64,000 nucleotides of DNA from NCBI RefSeq assembly GCF_900290235.1, contig NZ_OLMK01000086.1, positions 20,609-84,608 on the forward strand. Direction: 5' to 3'. Origin of the DNA: Streptomyces sp. MA5143a. GTDB lineage: Bacteria; Actinomycetota; Actinomycetes; Streptomycetales; Streptomycetaceae. The notes under the pieces were generated by a model. The model saw only the letters and a list, made by a program, of their open reading frames with translations, had not been told where the DNA came from and made no database searches. Positions 32,428 to 40,972 of the stretch are shown here, in pieces. A program made the translations under genes and the position numbers. Numbering within the stretch: the stretch's first letter is position 1; the number at the start of each line of letters is the position of its first letter.

Positions 32428-33897
32428 TCAGCCGCGGAACCAGTGCTGCGGCCGGGGTTGGATGTTCTGCCAGATGTGCTTGGGCTCTCGGTACTCGTTC
32501 AGGCCGGTCGGTCCCAGCTCCCGGCCCACGCCCGAGTGCCCGAAGCCACCCCATTCCGCTTGCGGCACATAGGGGTGGTAGTCGTTGATCCACACCGTGC
32601 CGTGGCGCAGCCTGCGGGCGACCCGCTGGGCCTTGCCCGCGTCCTGCGTCCAGACGGCTCCGGCGAGTCCGTACTCGGTGTCGTTGGCGATGCGCACGGC
32701 GTCGTCCTCGTCGGTGAACCGCTCCACCGTGAGCACGGGCCCGAAGGACTCCTCGTGCACCACGCGCATGTCCTGCCGGCACTCGTCGAGCACGGTCGGC
32801 GGGTAGAACCAGCCGTTCGCGAGGGCCGGGTCGGTGGGCCGTTCGCCGCCGCACCGCAGGACGGAGCCCTCGGCGAGGCCCGCCGCGACGTACGCCTCGA
32901 CCTTCTCCCGGTGCTGTGCGGAGATCAGCGCGCCGGTCTCGGCCTCGTCGTCGAAGGGCCCGCCGAGCCGGATGAGCCGGGCCCGGCGGACGATCTCGTC
33001 GACGAGGCGGTCGTGCAGGGAGTCCTCGACGATCAGCCGGGCGCCGGCCGAGCAGACCTGCCCCGAGTGCAGGAAGACGGCCGTGAGCGCGAAGTCCACA
33101 GCCGTCTCGAAGTCGGCGTCGGCGAAGATCACGTTGGGGTTCTTGCCGCCGAGTTCGAGCGCCACCTTCTTCACGGTCGCGGCGGCGGTGGCCATGATCC
33201 GTCTGCCGGTGCCCAGTCCCCCGGTGAAGGAGACCATGTCGACCCTCGGGTCCTCGGAGAGCGGGGCGCCCACCTCGGGGCCGGTGCCGAGGACGAGGTT
33301 GGCGGCCCCGGCCGGGAGCCCGGCCTCCGCCAGCGCCCGCATCAGCAGGATCGAGGTGGAGGGGGTCAGCTCGCTGGGCTTCAGGACGACCGTGTTGCCG
33401 GCGAGGAGCGCCGGGGCGACCTTCCAACTGGCTTGCAGGAGCGGGTAGTTCCAGGGGGTGATGAGTCCGCAGACGCCGATCGGCTCGTACACCACACGGC
33501 TGACGGCGTCGTCGCGTCCGGTGTCGATCACCCGGCCGGCGTCGGTGCCGCCGAGACCGCCGTAGTAGCGGAAGCAGGAGACGACGTCGGCGATGTCGTA
33601 CTCGCTCTCCACCAGCCGCTTCCCGGTGTCCAGCGACTCGGCGCGGGCGAATTCCTTCGCGTCGCGTTCGATGATGTCGGCCGTGCGCAGCAGCAGTGCG
33701 CCGCGCTCCCGCTCGGGGGTGTGCGGCCACGGTCCCTCGTCGAAGGCGGCACGGGCCGCCGCGATCGCCGCCTCGGTGTCGGATCGGGTGCCTTCCGAGA
33801 CGGTCGCGGCGAGCGAGCCGTCAGCGGGGCAGCGGATCTCCCGTCGCCCTCCGGCCACCGGATCCCGCCACGTCCCCGCCACATACAGGTCTGCCAC
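32428..33897 (-). CDS. betB: Betaine aldehyde dehydrogenase
   Basis: A 489-residue NAD(P)-dependent aldehyde dehydrogenase. The catalytic glutamate lies in LELGGKNPN, the nucleophilic cysteine in SGQVCSAG, and PWNYP lines the cofactor site. Family members with this pattern oxidise betaine aldehyde to glycine betaine. Context (choline dehydrogenase, betaine importer, betaine demethylase) supports that substrate; other aminoaldehydes are possible. The GTG at 33897 follows AAGGG at 8 bases. It is the first gene of the transporter operon and diverges from purU across a 217-bp control region with two operator pairs. Confidence 0.9.
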   Translation of the reverse strand: MADLYVAGTWRDPVAGGRREIRCPADGSLAATVSEGTRSDTEAAIAAARAAFDEGPWPHTPERERGALLLRTADIIERDAKEFARAESLDTGKRLVESEYDIADVVSCFRYYGGLGGTDAGRVIDTGRDDAVSRVVYEPIGVCGLITPWNYPLLQASWKVAPALLAGNTVVLKPSELTPSTSILLMRALAEAGLPAGAANLVLGTGPEVGAPLSEDPRVDMVSFTGGLGTGRRIMATAAATVKKVALELGGKNPNVIFADADFETAVDFALTAVFLHSGQVCSAGARLIVEDSLHDRLVDEIVRRARLIRLGGPFDDEAETGALISAQHREKVEAYVAAGLAEGSVLRCGGERPTDPALANGWFYPPTVLDECRQDMRVVHEESFGPVLTVERFTDEDDAVRIANDTEYGLAGAVWTQDAGKAQRVARRLRHGTVWINDYHPYVPQAEWGGFGHSGVGRELGPTGLNEYREPKHIWQNIQPRPQHWFRG

Positions 33898-33923
33898 TCG
33901 CCAAGCCCTTCAGCTGAAATGCG

Positions 33924-33957
33924 TTGCGCATCATGCATCCAATTGCTTGTGGTGGAA
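33924..33957. promoter_or_regulatory. Paired TTGCG-N5-CGCAA-like sites at the betB promoter
   Basis: 33924-33938 reads TTGCG-N5-TGCAT (8 of 10) and 33943-33957 reads TTGCT-N5-TGGAA (7 of 10), with starts 19 bp apart. The first copy also contains the palindrome ATGCG-TTG-CGCAT. The pair lies 27-60 bp upstream of betB. It is a putative site for the regional IclR regulator. Confidence 0.5.
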
Positions 33958-34066
33958 CACCCTGTCGGGCGCCAAGACCTACGTCAAGAGGTTGGTGGAT
34001 GACGATTCAGCCATGCGGACACTTGCGCGTCCACCCTTGACCGGGAGCGGCGTCAAGCCGACCATG

Positions 34067-34100
34067 TTGCGTATCGCTCACCTTGTTGTGCAATACGCAC
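34067..34100. promoter_or_regulatory. Paired TTGCG-N5-CGCAA-like sites at the purU promoter
   Basis: 34067-34081 reads TTGCG-N5-CTCAC (8 of 10) and 34086-34100 reads TTGTG-N5-CGCAC (8 of 10), with starts 19 bp apart. The outer arms TGCGTAT and ATACGCA (34068-34074 and 34093-34099) are also inverted repeats. The pair ends 14 bp before the purU start, overlapping the probable promoter (TTGCGT, 18 bp, CAATAC). Confidence 0.5.
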
Positions 34101-34114
34101 CGACGGAGGCTGTC

Positions 34115-34987
34115 ATGTCCCCTCGACCGCACCCTGGCCGTGAGTACGTCCTCACCCTCTCGTGTCCCGACAGCGCGGGGCTGGTCCACGCGGTGAGCGG
34201 CTTCCTCGTGAGGAACTCCGGGAACATCCTGGAGAGCCAGCAGTTCGACGACCGGCTCCAGGGCCGCTTCTTCATGAGGGTCCATTTCGATGTCTCCGAC
34301 CCGGACGCGGAGCTGAAGACGCTGCGGTACCGGTTCGGTCCGGTCGCCGAGGCGTACCGCATCTCCTGGGCCCTCAGCGAGGCATCCACCCCGACCCGGA
34401 CGCTCATCATGGTGTCCCGGTTCGGCCACTGCCTGAACGACCTGCTCTTCCGCAGCCGCTCCGGCGCCCTCAACATCGAGATCCCGGCGATCGTCTCCAA
34501 CCACCGGGACTTCGAGGGGCTCGCGGAGACCTACGGCATCCCCTTCCACCACGTCCCGGTCACCCGGGACACCAAGGCCGAGGCGGAGGCGCGGCTGCTG
34601 GAGCTGGTGCGCGACCTCGACGTCGACCTGGTGGTGCTGGCCCGCTACATGCAGATCCTCTCCGACGACCTGTGCAAGCAGCTGGAGGGCCGCGCGATCA
34701 ACATCCACCACTCCTTCCTGCCCAGCTTCAAGGGCGCCCGCCCCTACGACCAGGCCTACGACCGCGGGGTCAAGCTGGTCGGCGCGACGGCCCACTATGT
34801 GACCCCCGACCTGGACGAGGGCCAGATCATCGAGCAGGACGTGGTCCGCGTCGACCACTCCCTCGCCCCCAAGGACCTCGTCACCGTCGGCCGTGACGTG
34901 GAGGCGCAGGTCCTCGCGCACGCGGTGAAGTGGCACAGCGAGAGCCGGGTCATGGTGGACGGCAACCGCACGGTGGTCTTCCGCTGA
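34115..34987 (+). CDS. purU: Formyltetrahydrofolate deformylase
   Basis: A 290-residue protein with an N-terminal ACT domain (about residues 8-85) and a C-terminal formyltransferase-type hydrolase domain. The catalytic Asn-His-Asp set is visible in INIHHSFLPSF and TPDLDEG. It releases formate from 10-formyltetrahydrofolate and so recycles tetrahydrofolate when demethylation floods the one-carbon pool. The ATG at 34115 follows GGAGG at 5 bases. It is divergent from betB, with its own operator pair. A strong terminator follows. Confidence 0.95.
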   Translation: MSPRPHPGREYVLTLSCPDSAGLVHAVSGFLVRNSGNILESQQFDDRLQGRFFMRVHFDVSDPDAELKTLRYRFGPVAEAYRISWALSEASTPTRTLIMVSRFGHCLNDLLFRSRSGALNIEIPAIVSNHRDFEGLAETYGIPFHHVPVTRDTKAEAEARLLELVRDLDVDLVVLARYMQILSDDLCKQLEGRAINIHHSFLPSFKGARPYDQAYDRGVKLVGATAHYVTPDLDEGQIIEQDVVRVDHSLAPKDLVTVGRDVEAQVLAHAVKWHSESRVMVDGNRTVVFR

Positions 34988-35003
34988 GAGCGGGCACGAC
35001 GGC

Positions 35004-35031
35004 GGGCGGGGCTGGATCTCCAGCCCCGCCC
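35004..35031 (+). terminator. Intrinsic terminator after purU
   Basis: A perfect 12-bp stem (35004-35015 with 35020-35031) with a 4-base loop is followed by CTCTTTGT on the plus strand. It lies 17 bp after the purU stop and also separates it from the converging reductase-like gene. Confidence 0.88.
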
Positions 35032-35085
35032 CTCTTTGTATACGGCCGGCGGGGGTGCCCGCGTCCAAAGCCCCGCCGGGGTGTG

Positions 35086-35922
35086 TCAGCCGTCGAGGCG
35101 GTCCAGCAGCGTGCGGCGCCAGGCCTCCGTCTCGGCGATCTGGTTGAACGTGAACAGGTGCAGCCCCGCCACCCCCGCCGAGGGCGCGGTGAGAGCACCC
35201 TCGGACCGGGTCAGCAGGGCCTCGGGCGAGTAGCCGCCGGGCGCGGCGAAGCGCAGGAACCACAGGGGGTGCCTGGCGAGGAACCGCGTCGACTCCCCCA
35301 CCCCGATCTTCGTCGCCATGGCCAGCAGCTTCGCCCGCTGCACGGGGCCGGCGACGCCCACGTACACGGGCAGCTCGACGCCCCTGCCCCGCACCCGGGC
35401 GATCCACTGCCCGAGCACCCGCGGGTCGAAGCAGAGGTTGCTCACGACGTACGTGGCGTGCTCGCGCTTGTCCCACATGGCCTGGACGGTGATGTCGTCG
35501 TGGATCAGCGGATGGCTCTCGGGGTAGCCGGTGACGCCGACCTCGGCGAAGGGCCGCCCCAGCTCGCTGAGGCGGCGCAGCACCGGCAGCGCCCCGTCGT
35601 ACGTCCCGGCCGGCGGATCGGCGTCGCCGGCCGGCACGAAGACGTCGTCGACACCGGACTCGCGGAGCCGGTCGACGGTCTCCTTCAGGTGGGCGTCGTC
35701 CCGCAGCAGCCGCGCGGGCACGTGCGGGACGACGCGGTAGCCGTGGGCGGCGAGCCGCGCGGCGAGGTCGAGGGTCGGCTCCAGGCCCTTGACGGGGGAC
35801 GCCGTCACGGTGACGACGACGTCGCGCGGCACATGGGCGAGGACCTTCTCCTCCGTCGCCCTGGCGGGCAGCACCTCGTAGCGGACGCGGCGCAGCAGCG
35901 CACTGAGTCCCGGGGCGGTCAA
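35086..35922 (-). CDS. Methylenetetrahydrofolate reductase-like protein
   Basis: A 278-residue TIM-barrel protein similar to the methylenetetrahydrofolate reductase family. Visible segments include VVVTVTASPVKGLEPTLDLA near the N-terminus, VDDVFVPAGDADPPAG in the middle and LHLFTFNQIAET near the end. It may reduce 5,10-methylenetetrahydrofolate to the methyl form, or act in a variant one-carbon reaction. The start is a TTG at 35922, three bases after the betA stop (TAG-AGG-TTG), so translation is probably coupled to betA. Members close to demethylation genes may differ from the methionine-pathway enzyme. Family assignment is fairly sure, the exact reaction is not. Confidence 0.8.
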   Translation of the reverse strand: MTAPGLSALLRRVRYEVLPARATEEKVLAHVPRDVVVTVTASPVKGLEPTLDLAARLAAHGYRVVPHVPARLLRDDAHLKETVDRLRESGVDDVFVPAGDADPPAGTYDGALPVLRRLSELGRPFAEVGVTGYPESHPLIHDDITVQAMWDKREHATYVVSNLCFDPRVLGQWIARVRGRGVELPVYVGVAGPVQRAKLLAMATKIGVGESTRFLARHPLWFLRFAAPGGYSPEALLTRSEGALTAPSAGVAGLHLFTFNQIAETEAWRRTLLDRLDG

Positions 35923-35925
35923 CCT

Positions 35926-37596
35926 CTACCCCGCCGACTTCTGGGCGTCACGGTGGCGGTAGTAGGCCGCCGTGGACGCGGGCAGCGGCTCCTTGCCGAG
36001 GATCAGGTCGGCGGCCTTCTCCGCGATCATCATCACGGGCGCGTAGATGTTGCCGTTGGTGACGTACGGCATGACGGAGGCGTCCACGACGCGCAGGCCC
36101 TCGACGCCGTGCACCCGCATGCTGGTGGGGTCGACGACGGACATCTCGTCGGTGCCCATCTTGCAGGTGCAGGACGGGTGCAGGGCCGTCTCGCCGTCCT
36201 TGGCGACCCAGGCGAGGATCTCCTCGTCGCTCTCGACGGACGGCCCGGGCGAGATCTCCCCGCCGTTGTAGGGGGCGAGCGCGGGCTGGTTGAGGAGGTC
36301 GCGGGCCACGCGGACCGCCTCGACCCATTCGCGGCGGTCCTGTTCGGTGGAGAGGTAGTTGAAGCGCAGCGCGGGGTGTTCGCGCGGGTCCTTGCTCTTG
36401 ATCTTCACGGAGCCGATGGCGTCGGAGTACATGGGGCCGACGTGCACCTGGTAGCCGTGGCCGCCGGCCGGTACGGAGCCGTCGTAGCGGACCGCGATCG
36501 GCAGGAAGTGGAACATGAGGTTGGGGTAGTCGACGTCGTCGTTGCTACGGCAGAAGCCGCCGGCCTCGAAGTGGTTGGTGGCGGCGGGCCCCTTGCGGAA
36601 CAGCCACTGGAGCCCGATGAAGGGGGCGCGCCACTTCGCCAGGTACGGCTGCATGGAGACCGGCTGTTTGCAGGCGTACTGGATGTAGACCTCCAGATGG
36701 TCCTGCATGTTCTCGCCGACGCCGGGGAGGTCGTGGACGACGTCGATGCCGAGGGCGCTCAGTTCCTCGGCGTTGCCGACGCCGGAGAGCTGGAGCAGCT
36801 GCGGGGAGTTGATGGCGCCGCCGCACAGGATGACTTCCCTGGCGCGGACCTGCGTCGGGGCGCCCTTGCCGCGCTGGTACTCGACGCCGACGGCCTTCTT
36901 GCCCTCGAAGAGGACGCGGGTGACGAGGGCGCGGGTGGTGACCGTGAGGTTGGGGCGCTTCCTGGCGGGCTTGAGGTAGGCCTTGGAGGCGGAGAGCCGG
37001 CGGCCGCGGTGGACGTTGCGGTCGAACTTGGCGAAGCCCTCCTGCCGGAAGCCGTTGACGTCGTCCGTGGGGGCGTGGCCCGCTTCCTCGGTGGCCTTGA
37101 GGAACGCGGTGAACAGCGGGTTGGTGGCGGGGCCGCGTTCGAGGACGAGGGGGCCGTCGTGGCCGCGGAACTCGTCGTCCGGGTCGGCGGCGAGACAGTT
37201 CTCCATGCGCCGGAAGTACGGCAGGCAGTGGGCGTAGTCCCAGCTCTCCATGCCCGGGTCGGCCGCCCAGCGCTCGTAGTCCAGGGGGTTGCCCCGCTGG
37301 AAGATCATGCCGTTGATGCTGCTGGAGCCGCCGAGCACCTTGCCGCGCGCGTGGTAGACGCGCCGGCCGCCCATGTGGGGCTCGGGCTCGGACTCGTACT
37401 TCCAGTCGTAGAACCGGCTGCCGATCGGATAGGTCAGCGCCGCGGGCATGTGGATGAAGACGTCCCACGGGTAGTCGGACCGGCCGGCCTCCAGGACCAG
37501 CACACGGTTGGCCGGGTCCGCGGAGAGTCTGTTCGCCAGTGCGCTGCCGGCCGAACCGCCGCCGACGATGACGAAGTCGTAGTGCAGGGGAGCCAT
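35926..37596 (-). CDS. betA: Choline dehydrogenase (GMC oxidoreductase)
   Basis: A 556-residue GMC-family flavoprotein. The FAD-binding motif VGGGSAGSALANRL lies at residues 11-24, the first GMC signature is around GKVLGGSSSINGM, and the C-terminal active-site segment includes HPSCTCKMG and GNIYAPVMM. The family oxidises choline to betaine aldehyde. Other alcohols are possible, but the adjacent betaine genes favour choline. The ATG at 37596 follows GAGG with short spacing; longer starts would run into the operator. It shares a 149-bp divergent control region with the IclR regulator. Confidence 0.9.
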   Translation of the reverse strand: MAPLHYDFVIVGGGSAGSALANRLSADPANRVLVLEAGRSDYPWDVFIHMPAALTYPIGSRFYDWKYESEPEPHMGGRRVYHARGKVLGGSSSINGMIFQRGNPLDYERWAADPGMESWDYAHCLPYFRRMENCLAADPDDEFRGHDGPLVLERGPATNPLFTAFLKATEEAGHAPTDDVNGFRQEGFAKFDRNVHRGRRLSASKAYLKPARKRPNLTVTTRALVTRVLFEGKKAVGVEYQRGKGAPTQVRAREVILCGGAINSPQLLQLSGVGNAEELSALGIDVVHDLPGVGENMQDHLEVYIQYACKQPVSMQPYLAKWRAPFIGLQWLFRKGPAATNHFEAGGFCRSNDDVDYPNLMFHFLPIAVRYDGSVPAGGHGYQVHVGPMYSDAIGSVKIKSKDPREHPALRFNYLSTEQDRREWVEAVRVARDLLNQPALAPYNGGEISPGPSVESDEEILAWVAKDGETALHPSCTCKMGTDEMSVVDPTSMRVHGVEGLRVVDASVMPYVTNGNIYAPVMMIAEKAADLILGKEPLPASTAAYYRHRDAQKSAG

Positions 37597-37645
37597 GGTG
37601 CCTCGTCTCGCTCGCGCCATCGGTACGCGAGGCATGCTAGACCGG

Positions 37646-37679
37646 TATCGCAATACGCACCAGGTTGCGAGCAACGCAA
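37646..37679. promoter_or_regulatory. Paired TTGCG-N5-CGCAA sites at the betA promoter
   Basis: 37665-37679 is a perfect TTGCG-N5-CGCAA. 37646-37660 reads TATCG-N5-CGCAC (7 of 10). The starts are 19 bp apart. The pair lies 50-83 bp upstream of betA and 67-100 bp upstream of the regulator's start codon. Confidence 0.6.
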
Positions 37680-37719
37680 CTTGTCCCGGTGAGTTTCGCG
37701 CCTGTTACTTGCAATCGTG

Positions 37720-37753
37720 TTGTTTACTGCGCGTATAGTTTCGTTGTGAGCAA
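37720..37753 (+). promoter_or_regulatory. Leaderless promoter and candidate autoregulatory site of the IclR gene
   Basis: TATAGT at 37734-37739 lies exactly 6 bases before the GTG start, where transcription would begin on or next to the start codon, and no ribosome binding site is visible. TTTCG-N5-AGCAA at 37739-37753 (8 of 10) overlaps the start; a weak partner at 37720-37734 (6 of 10) lies 19 bp upstream. Binding there would block the promoter, a typical autorepression layout. Confidence 0.45.
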
Positions 37754-38543
37754 CCACAGGCAAGACACCGAAACCTCGAATTCACAGTCCGGTGGAGTGC
37801 AGTCGGTCGACCGCGCCATCAGCGTCCTGGAGATCCTGGCCCAGCGCGGGGAGGCGGGCGTCAGTGAGGTGGCCGCCGAGATCGATGTTCACAAGTCCAC
37901 CGCGTTCCGTCTGCTCGGCGCCCTGGAGGCTCGCGGCCTCGTGGAGCAGTCGGGCGAGCGCGGCAAGTACCGGCTCGGCTTCGGCATCGTACGCCTGGCC
38001 GGCGCGGTCACGGCCCGTATCGACATCACCCAGCAGGGCCGCCCGGTCTGCGAGCGGCTCGCGGAGGAGATCGGCGAGACCGTCAACATCGCGGTGCTCC
38101 AGGAGCACTACGCGATCAACCTCTACCAGGTGCGCGGCCCCGGGGCGGTGACCGCGCACAACTGGGTCGGCCAGCTGACCCCGCTGCACGCCACGTCGAG
38201 CGGCAAGGTGCTGCTGGCGTACCTGCCCGCCCAGGAGCGCGCCGCGCTGCTGGCCGAGGCGGGCCTGAAGAAGGTCACGCCGCACACCATCACCTCCAGG
38301 ACCAGGCTGGAGAAGCATCTGGCGGAGGTGCGGGAGGCCGGCTACGCCTGGACCCAGGAGGAGTTGGAGATCGGCCTGCACGCCATGGCCGCCCCGGTCC
38401 TCGACCGGGAGGGACAGGTCATCGCGGCGGTCACCGCCTCGGGCCCCTCGTACCGGTTCACCGAGGAGCGGATGCGGGAGCTGGCGCCGGTGCTGATCAA
38501 GGGCGCCGAGGAGATCAGCCACCGGATGGGTTACCTGGGCTGA
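37746..38543 (+). CDS. IclR-family transcriptional regulator of choline/betaine catabolism (proposed)
   Basis: A 265-residue IclR regulator. An N-terminal winged helix-turn-helix (about residues 15-80, with HKSTAFRLLGALEARGLV) is followed by an effector-binding domain with TPLHATSSGKVLLAYL and the LEIGLHAMAAPVLD segment. Members bind as dimers or tetramers and respond to small metabolites. It is the only regulator in the 24-kb catabolic island and sits at its centre, divergent from betA. The repeated paired motif in the island's promoters is the likely target. The GTG at 37746 is probably leaderless. The gene ends 10 bp from the converging Rieske oxygenase gene. Confidence 0.92.
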   Translation: MSNHRQDTETSNSQSGGVQSVDRAISVLEILAQRGEAGVSEVAAEIDVHKSTAFRLLGALEARGLVEQSGERGKYRLGFGIVRLAGAVTARIDITQQGRPVCERLAEEIGETVNIAVLQEHYAINLYQVRGPGAVTAHNWVGQLTPLHATSSGKVLLAYLPAQERAALLAEAGLKKVTPHTITSRTRLEKHLAEVREAGYAWTQEELEIGLHAMAAPVLDREGQVIAAVTASGPSYRFTEERMRELAPVLIKGAEEISHRMGYLG

Positions 38544-38553
38544 TCCCCGGACG

Positions 38554-39681
38554 CTACGACCGGCCGCCCAGCCGTTCGCTGACCCAGTCGTGGAAGGCGC
38601 CGATGTGGTGCTCGCTGGGCACCAGGACGCCGCCCTTGGCGTACATCCGGGAGCTCATGCCCGGCTGTGTGCGTTCGCACGCGTCGAAGTCCTGCCGGTT
38701 GACCCGGTCGAAGAGTTCCACGGACCGGCTGACGTCCTTGCCGCTCTCCACGACGTGCGGGAGGTAGAGCCAGTCGCACTCGACGATCGTGCGGTCGACG
38801 GCCACCGGGTACATCCGGTGGAAGATCACATGGTCGGGGACGAGGTTGATGAAGACCTGCGGCTTGACGGTGATCGCGTAGTAGCGGCGGTCCTGGTCGT
38901 CCGAGACGCCGGGGATGCGGTCCAGCCCCTCGGAGCCGTCGACGGTGAAGCCCCGCACCTCCTCGCCGAACTCCGCGCCGTGGCCGACGTAGTACTGGGC
39001 CGCGTAGCCGTCCGCGAACTCGGGGAGCACCTCGGTGAGTTCCGGGTGGATCGTGGCGCAGTGGTAGCACTCCATGAAGTTCTCGATGATGAGCTTCCAG
39101 TTGGCCTTGACGTCGTAGACGATCCGCTTGCCGACGGAGAGGTTGTCGACGTCGTAGCGCTCGATGGACGCGATGTCGCCGAGCCGCTCGACGACCGCGC
39201 CCATCACGTCCTCCTCGAAGGAGGGCGGGTTCTCCGCCAGGCACACCCAGACATAGCCGAGCCATTCCCGGACGGCCACGCCGACCAGGCCGTACTCGGT
39301 GCGGCCGACGTCGGGCATCTTGGTGAGGTTGGGGGCCGCGACCAGCTTGCCGTTCAGGTCGTACGTCCAGGCGTGGTACGGGCACTGGAAGGCCCGCTTG
39401 ACCTCGCCGGTCTCCTCCGTGCAGAGCTTGGCGCCACGGTGCCGGCAGACGTTGAAGTAGGCGCGGATCGAGTTGTCCCGGGCGCGGGTGACGAGGATGC
39501 TCTCGCGGCCCACGTCGACGGTGCGGAACGCGCCGGGCTTCGCCAGTTCGGAGGCGCGCGCGACACAGAACCACATGGTCTCGAATATGTGCTCCTGCTC
39601 CTGGGCGAAGATCTGCGGATCCGTGTAGGAGGAGCCGGGGAGGGTGGCGATCAGGCTGTCCGGCAGGCTGGTCGAGGTCAC
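38554..39681 (-). CDS. Rieske non-heme iron oxygenase, glycine betaine demethylase-like (GbcA type)
   Basis: A 375-residue ring-hydroxylating-oxygenase alpha chain. Rieske ligands are in CRHRGAKL and CPYHAWTY (residues about 80-110), and the mononuclear iron site is in NFMECYHCATIHPEL. Members acting on quaternary amines N-demethylate betaine or stachydrine, releasing formaldehyde. The neighbours favour glycine betaine to dimethylglycine. The GTG at 39681 follows GGAG at 6 bases; the alternative GTG at 39720 has no ribosome binding site. Its electrons probably come from the ferredoxin and reductase encoded just upstream, since no GbcB-type reductase is present. Confidence 0.87.
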   Translation of the reverse strand: MTSTSLPDSLIATLPGSSYTDPQIFAQEQEHIFETMWFCVARASELAKPGAFRTVDVGRESILVTRARDNSIRAYFNVCRHRGAKLCTEETGEVKRAFQCPYHAWTYDLNGKLVAAPNLTKMPDVGRTEYGLVGVAVREWLGYVWVCLAENPPSFEEDVMGAVVERLGDIASIERYDVDNLSVGKRIVYDVKANWKLIIENFMECYHCATIHPELTEVLPEFADGYAAQYYVGHGAEFGEEVRGFTVDGSEGLDRIPGVSDDQDRRYYAITVKPQVFINLVPDHVIFHRMYPVAVDRTIVECDWLYLPHVVESGKDVSRSVELFDRVNRQDFDACERTQPGMSSRMYAKGGVLVPSEHHIGAFHDWVSERLGGRS

Positions 39682-39748
39682 GGTGCACTCCTCGGGAAAC
39701 GTCGTGGATCGGACTGTCACGCGCCGGGAAGAGCCACTCCGGACGGCG

Positions 39749-39763
39749 TTGTGTGTGGAGCAA
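39749..39763. promoter_or_regulatory. TTGCG-N5-CGCAA-like site upstream of the Rieske oxygenase
   Basis: TTGTG-N5-AGCAA (8 of 10) lies within the 6-bp inverted repeat GCGTTG/CAACGC (39746-39751 and 39761-39766). A companion 19 bp away (39768-39782) matches only 6 of 10. It lies 68 bp upstream of the GTG start in the 130-bp gap after the reductase gene. Confidence 0.4.
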
Positions 39764-39811
39764 CGCTGCGCGCCATGAGGAACCGCAGCTTGGGGTGGTG
39801 CGGCTGCGGTG

Positions 39812-40972
39812 TCAAGGTGTGGCGGCGAGCTGCTTGCGCCAGCGGGTGAACAACCGGGGCTGGTTCATCCCGAGCACGGCGACCGGGTGTCCGGCGCGCC
39901 GGTAGACGGCGAGGACGTCGCGGTCGTCGGCGGCGCCCTGCTCGACGGTCACGCTGTCGGCGCCGGCCGCGTGACCGGCGAACTGGATCTTCACGCCGTA
40001 CTGGTCGGACCAGAAGTACGGCGGCCGGGGCACTCCCGGTTCCACGGCGCCGCCCGCCAGCAGGGTGGCGACGGCGGCGGCGGGCCGCTCCTGGGCGCCG
40101 GTCCAGTGTTCGACGCGGCGGTGGTGTCCGGCGCGCGGGTCGTACCAGGAGGCGCAGTCCCCGACGGCGACGACGCCGGCGAGGCTGGTGCGGCCGTCGG
40201 CGCCGCACGTCACGCCGTTGTCGAGCGCGATGCCGGATCCCTCCAGCCACTCGACGCACGGGCGGGCACCCACGCCGACGACGACGATGTCGGCGGGGAT
40301 CGTCCGACCGTCCTCCAGGAGGACGGCGTCGACCCTGGCCTCACCGCTCAGCCCCTTGACGCCGACCCCGCACAGCAGCCGTGCGCCGTGGTCGGCGTGG
40401 AGGGCGGAGACGATACGGCCCATCTCCTCGCCGAGCGGCCCGGCGAGCGGTGTGGGCGCCGCCTCGACGACCGTGACGTCCAGGCCGAGCGCCCGGGCGG
40501 TGGAGGCGACCTCGGCGCCGATGAAGCCGCCGCCGATCACGACCATCCGTCCGCCGCCTGCCAGTTCGTCCCGCAGGGCGCGGGCGTCGTCCAGGGTGCG
40601 TAGGACATGCACCCCGGCGAGGCCTTCGGAGCCGGGCAGTTGCCGGGCGGCTGCGCCGGTGGCGATGACGATGCCGTCGGCCCGCACCGCACCGCCGTCG
40701 GCGAGCCGGACGGTCCGCTCACGGGCGTCGAGTCCCACGGCCCGGGTGCCGAGCAGCCACTCGGCCCGCAGGTCCTCGCCGTCCGTCTCCAGCGCGAGGT
40801 CCCTCTCGCCGAGCACCCCGGAAAGGAAGTCCTTGGAGAGCGGGGGCCGGTCGTACGGGCGGTGGAGCTCGTCGCCGATGACGACGAGCCGCCCGTCGTA
40901 GCCCTGCTTCCGCAGCGAGCGCGCCGCCGAGAGGCCGGCGAGCGAGGCGCCCACGACGGCCACCGTCCTCAC
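39812..40972 (-). CDS. FAD-dependent ferredoxin reductase
   Basis: A 386-residue reductase of the putidaredoxin/BphA4 type. The FAD motif VAVVGASLAGLSAARSL is at the N-terminus, the NAD motif VVIGGGFIGAEVA near residue 150, and a GVVAVGDCA segment near 270. It should pass electrons from NAD(P)H to the Rieske ferredoxin. The GTG at 40972 overlaps the ferredoxin stop in GTGA, so the two are translationally coupled. The frame is open further upstream, over the ferredoxin gene, but that is a shadow. Confidence 0.92.
   Translation of the reverse strand: MRTVAVVGASLAGLSAARSLRKQGYDGRLVVIGDELHRPYDRPPLSKDFLSGVLGERDLALETDGEDLRAEWLLGTRAVGLDARERTVRLADGGAVRADGIVIATGAAARQLPGSEGLAGVHVLRTLDDARALRDELAGGGRMVVIGGGFIGAEVASTARALGLDVTVVEAAPTPLAGPLGEEMGRIVSALHADHGARLLCGVGVKGLSGEARVDAVLLEDGRTIPADIVVVGVGARPCVEWLEGSGIALDNGVTCGADGRTSLAGVVAVGDCASWYDPRAGHHRRVEHWTGAQERPAAAVATLLAGGAVEPGVPRPPYFWSDQYGVKIQFAGHAAGADSVTVEQGAADDRDVLAVYRRAGHPVAVLGMNQPRLFTRWRKQLAATP

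Noticed and set aside
39682..39720. Upstream GTG at 39720 as the Rieske oxygenase start
   Set aside because: No ribosome binding site; the GTG at 39681 has GGAG at 6 bases.
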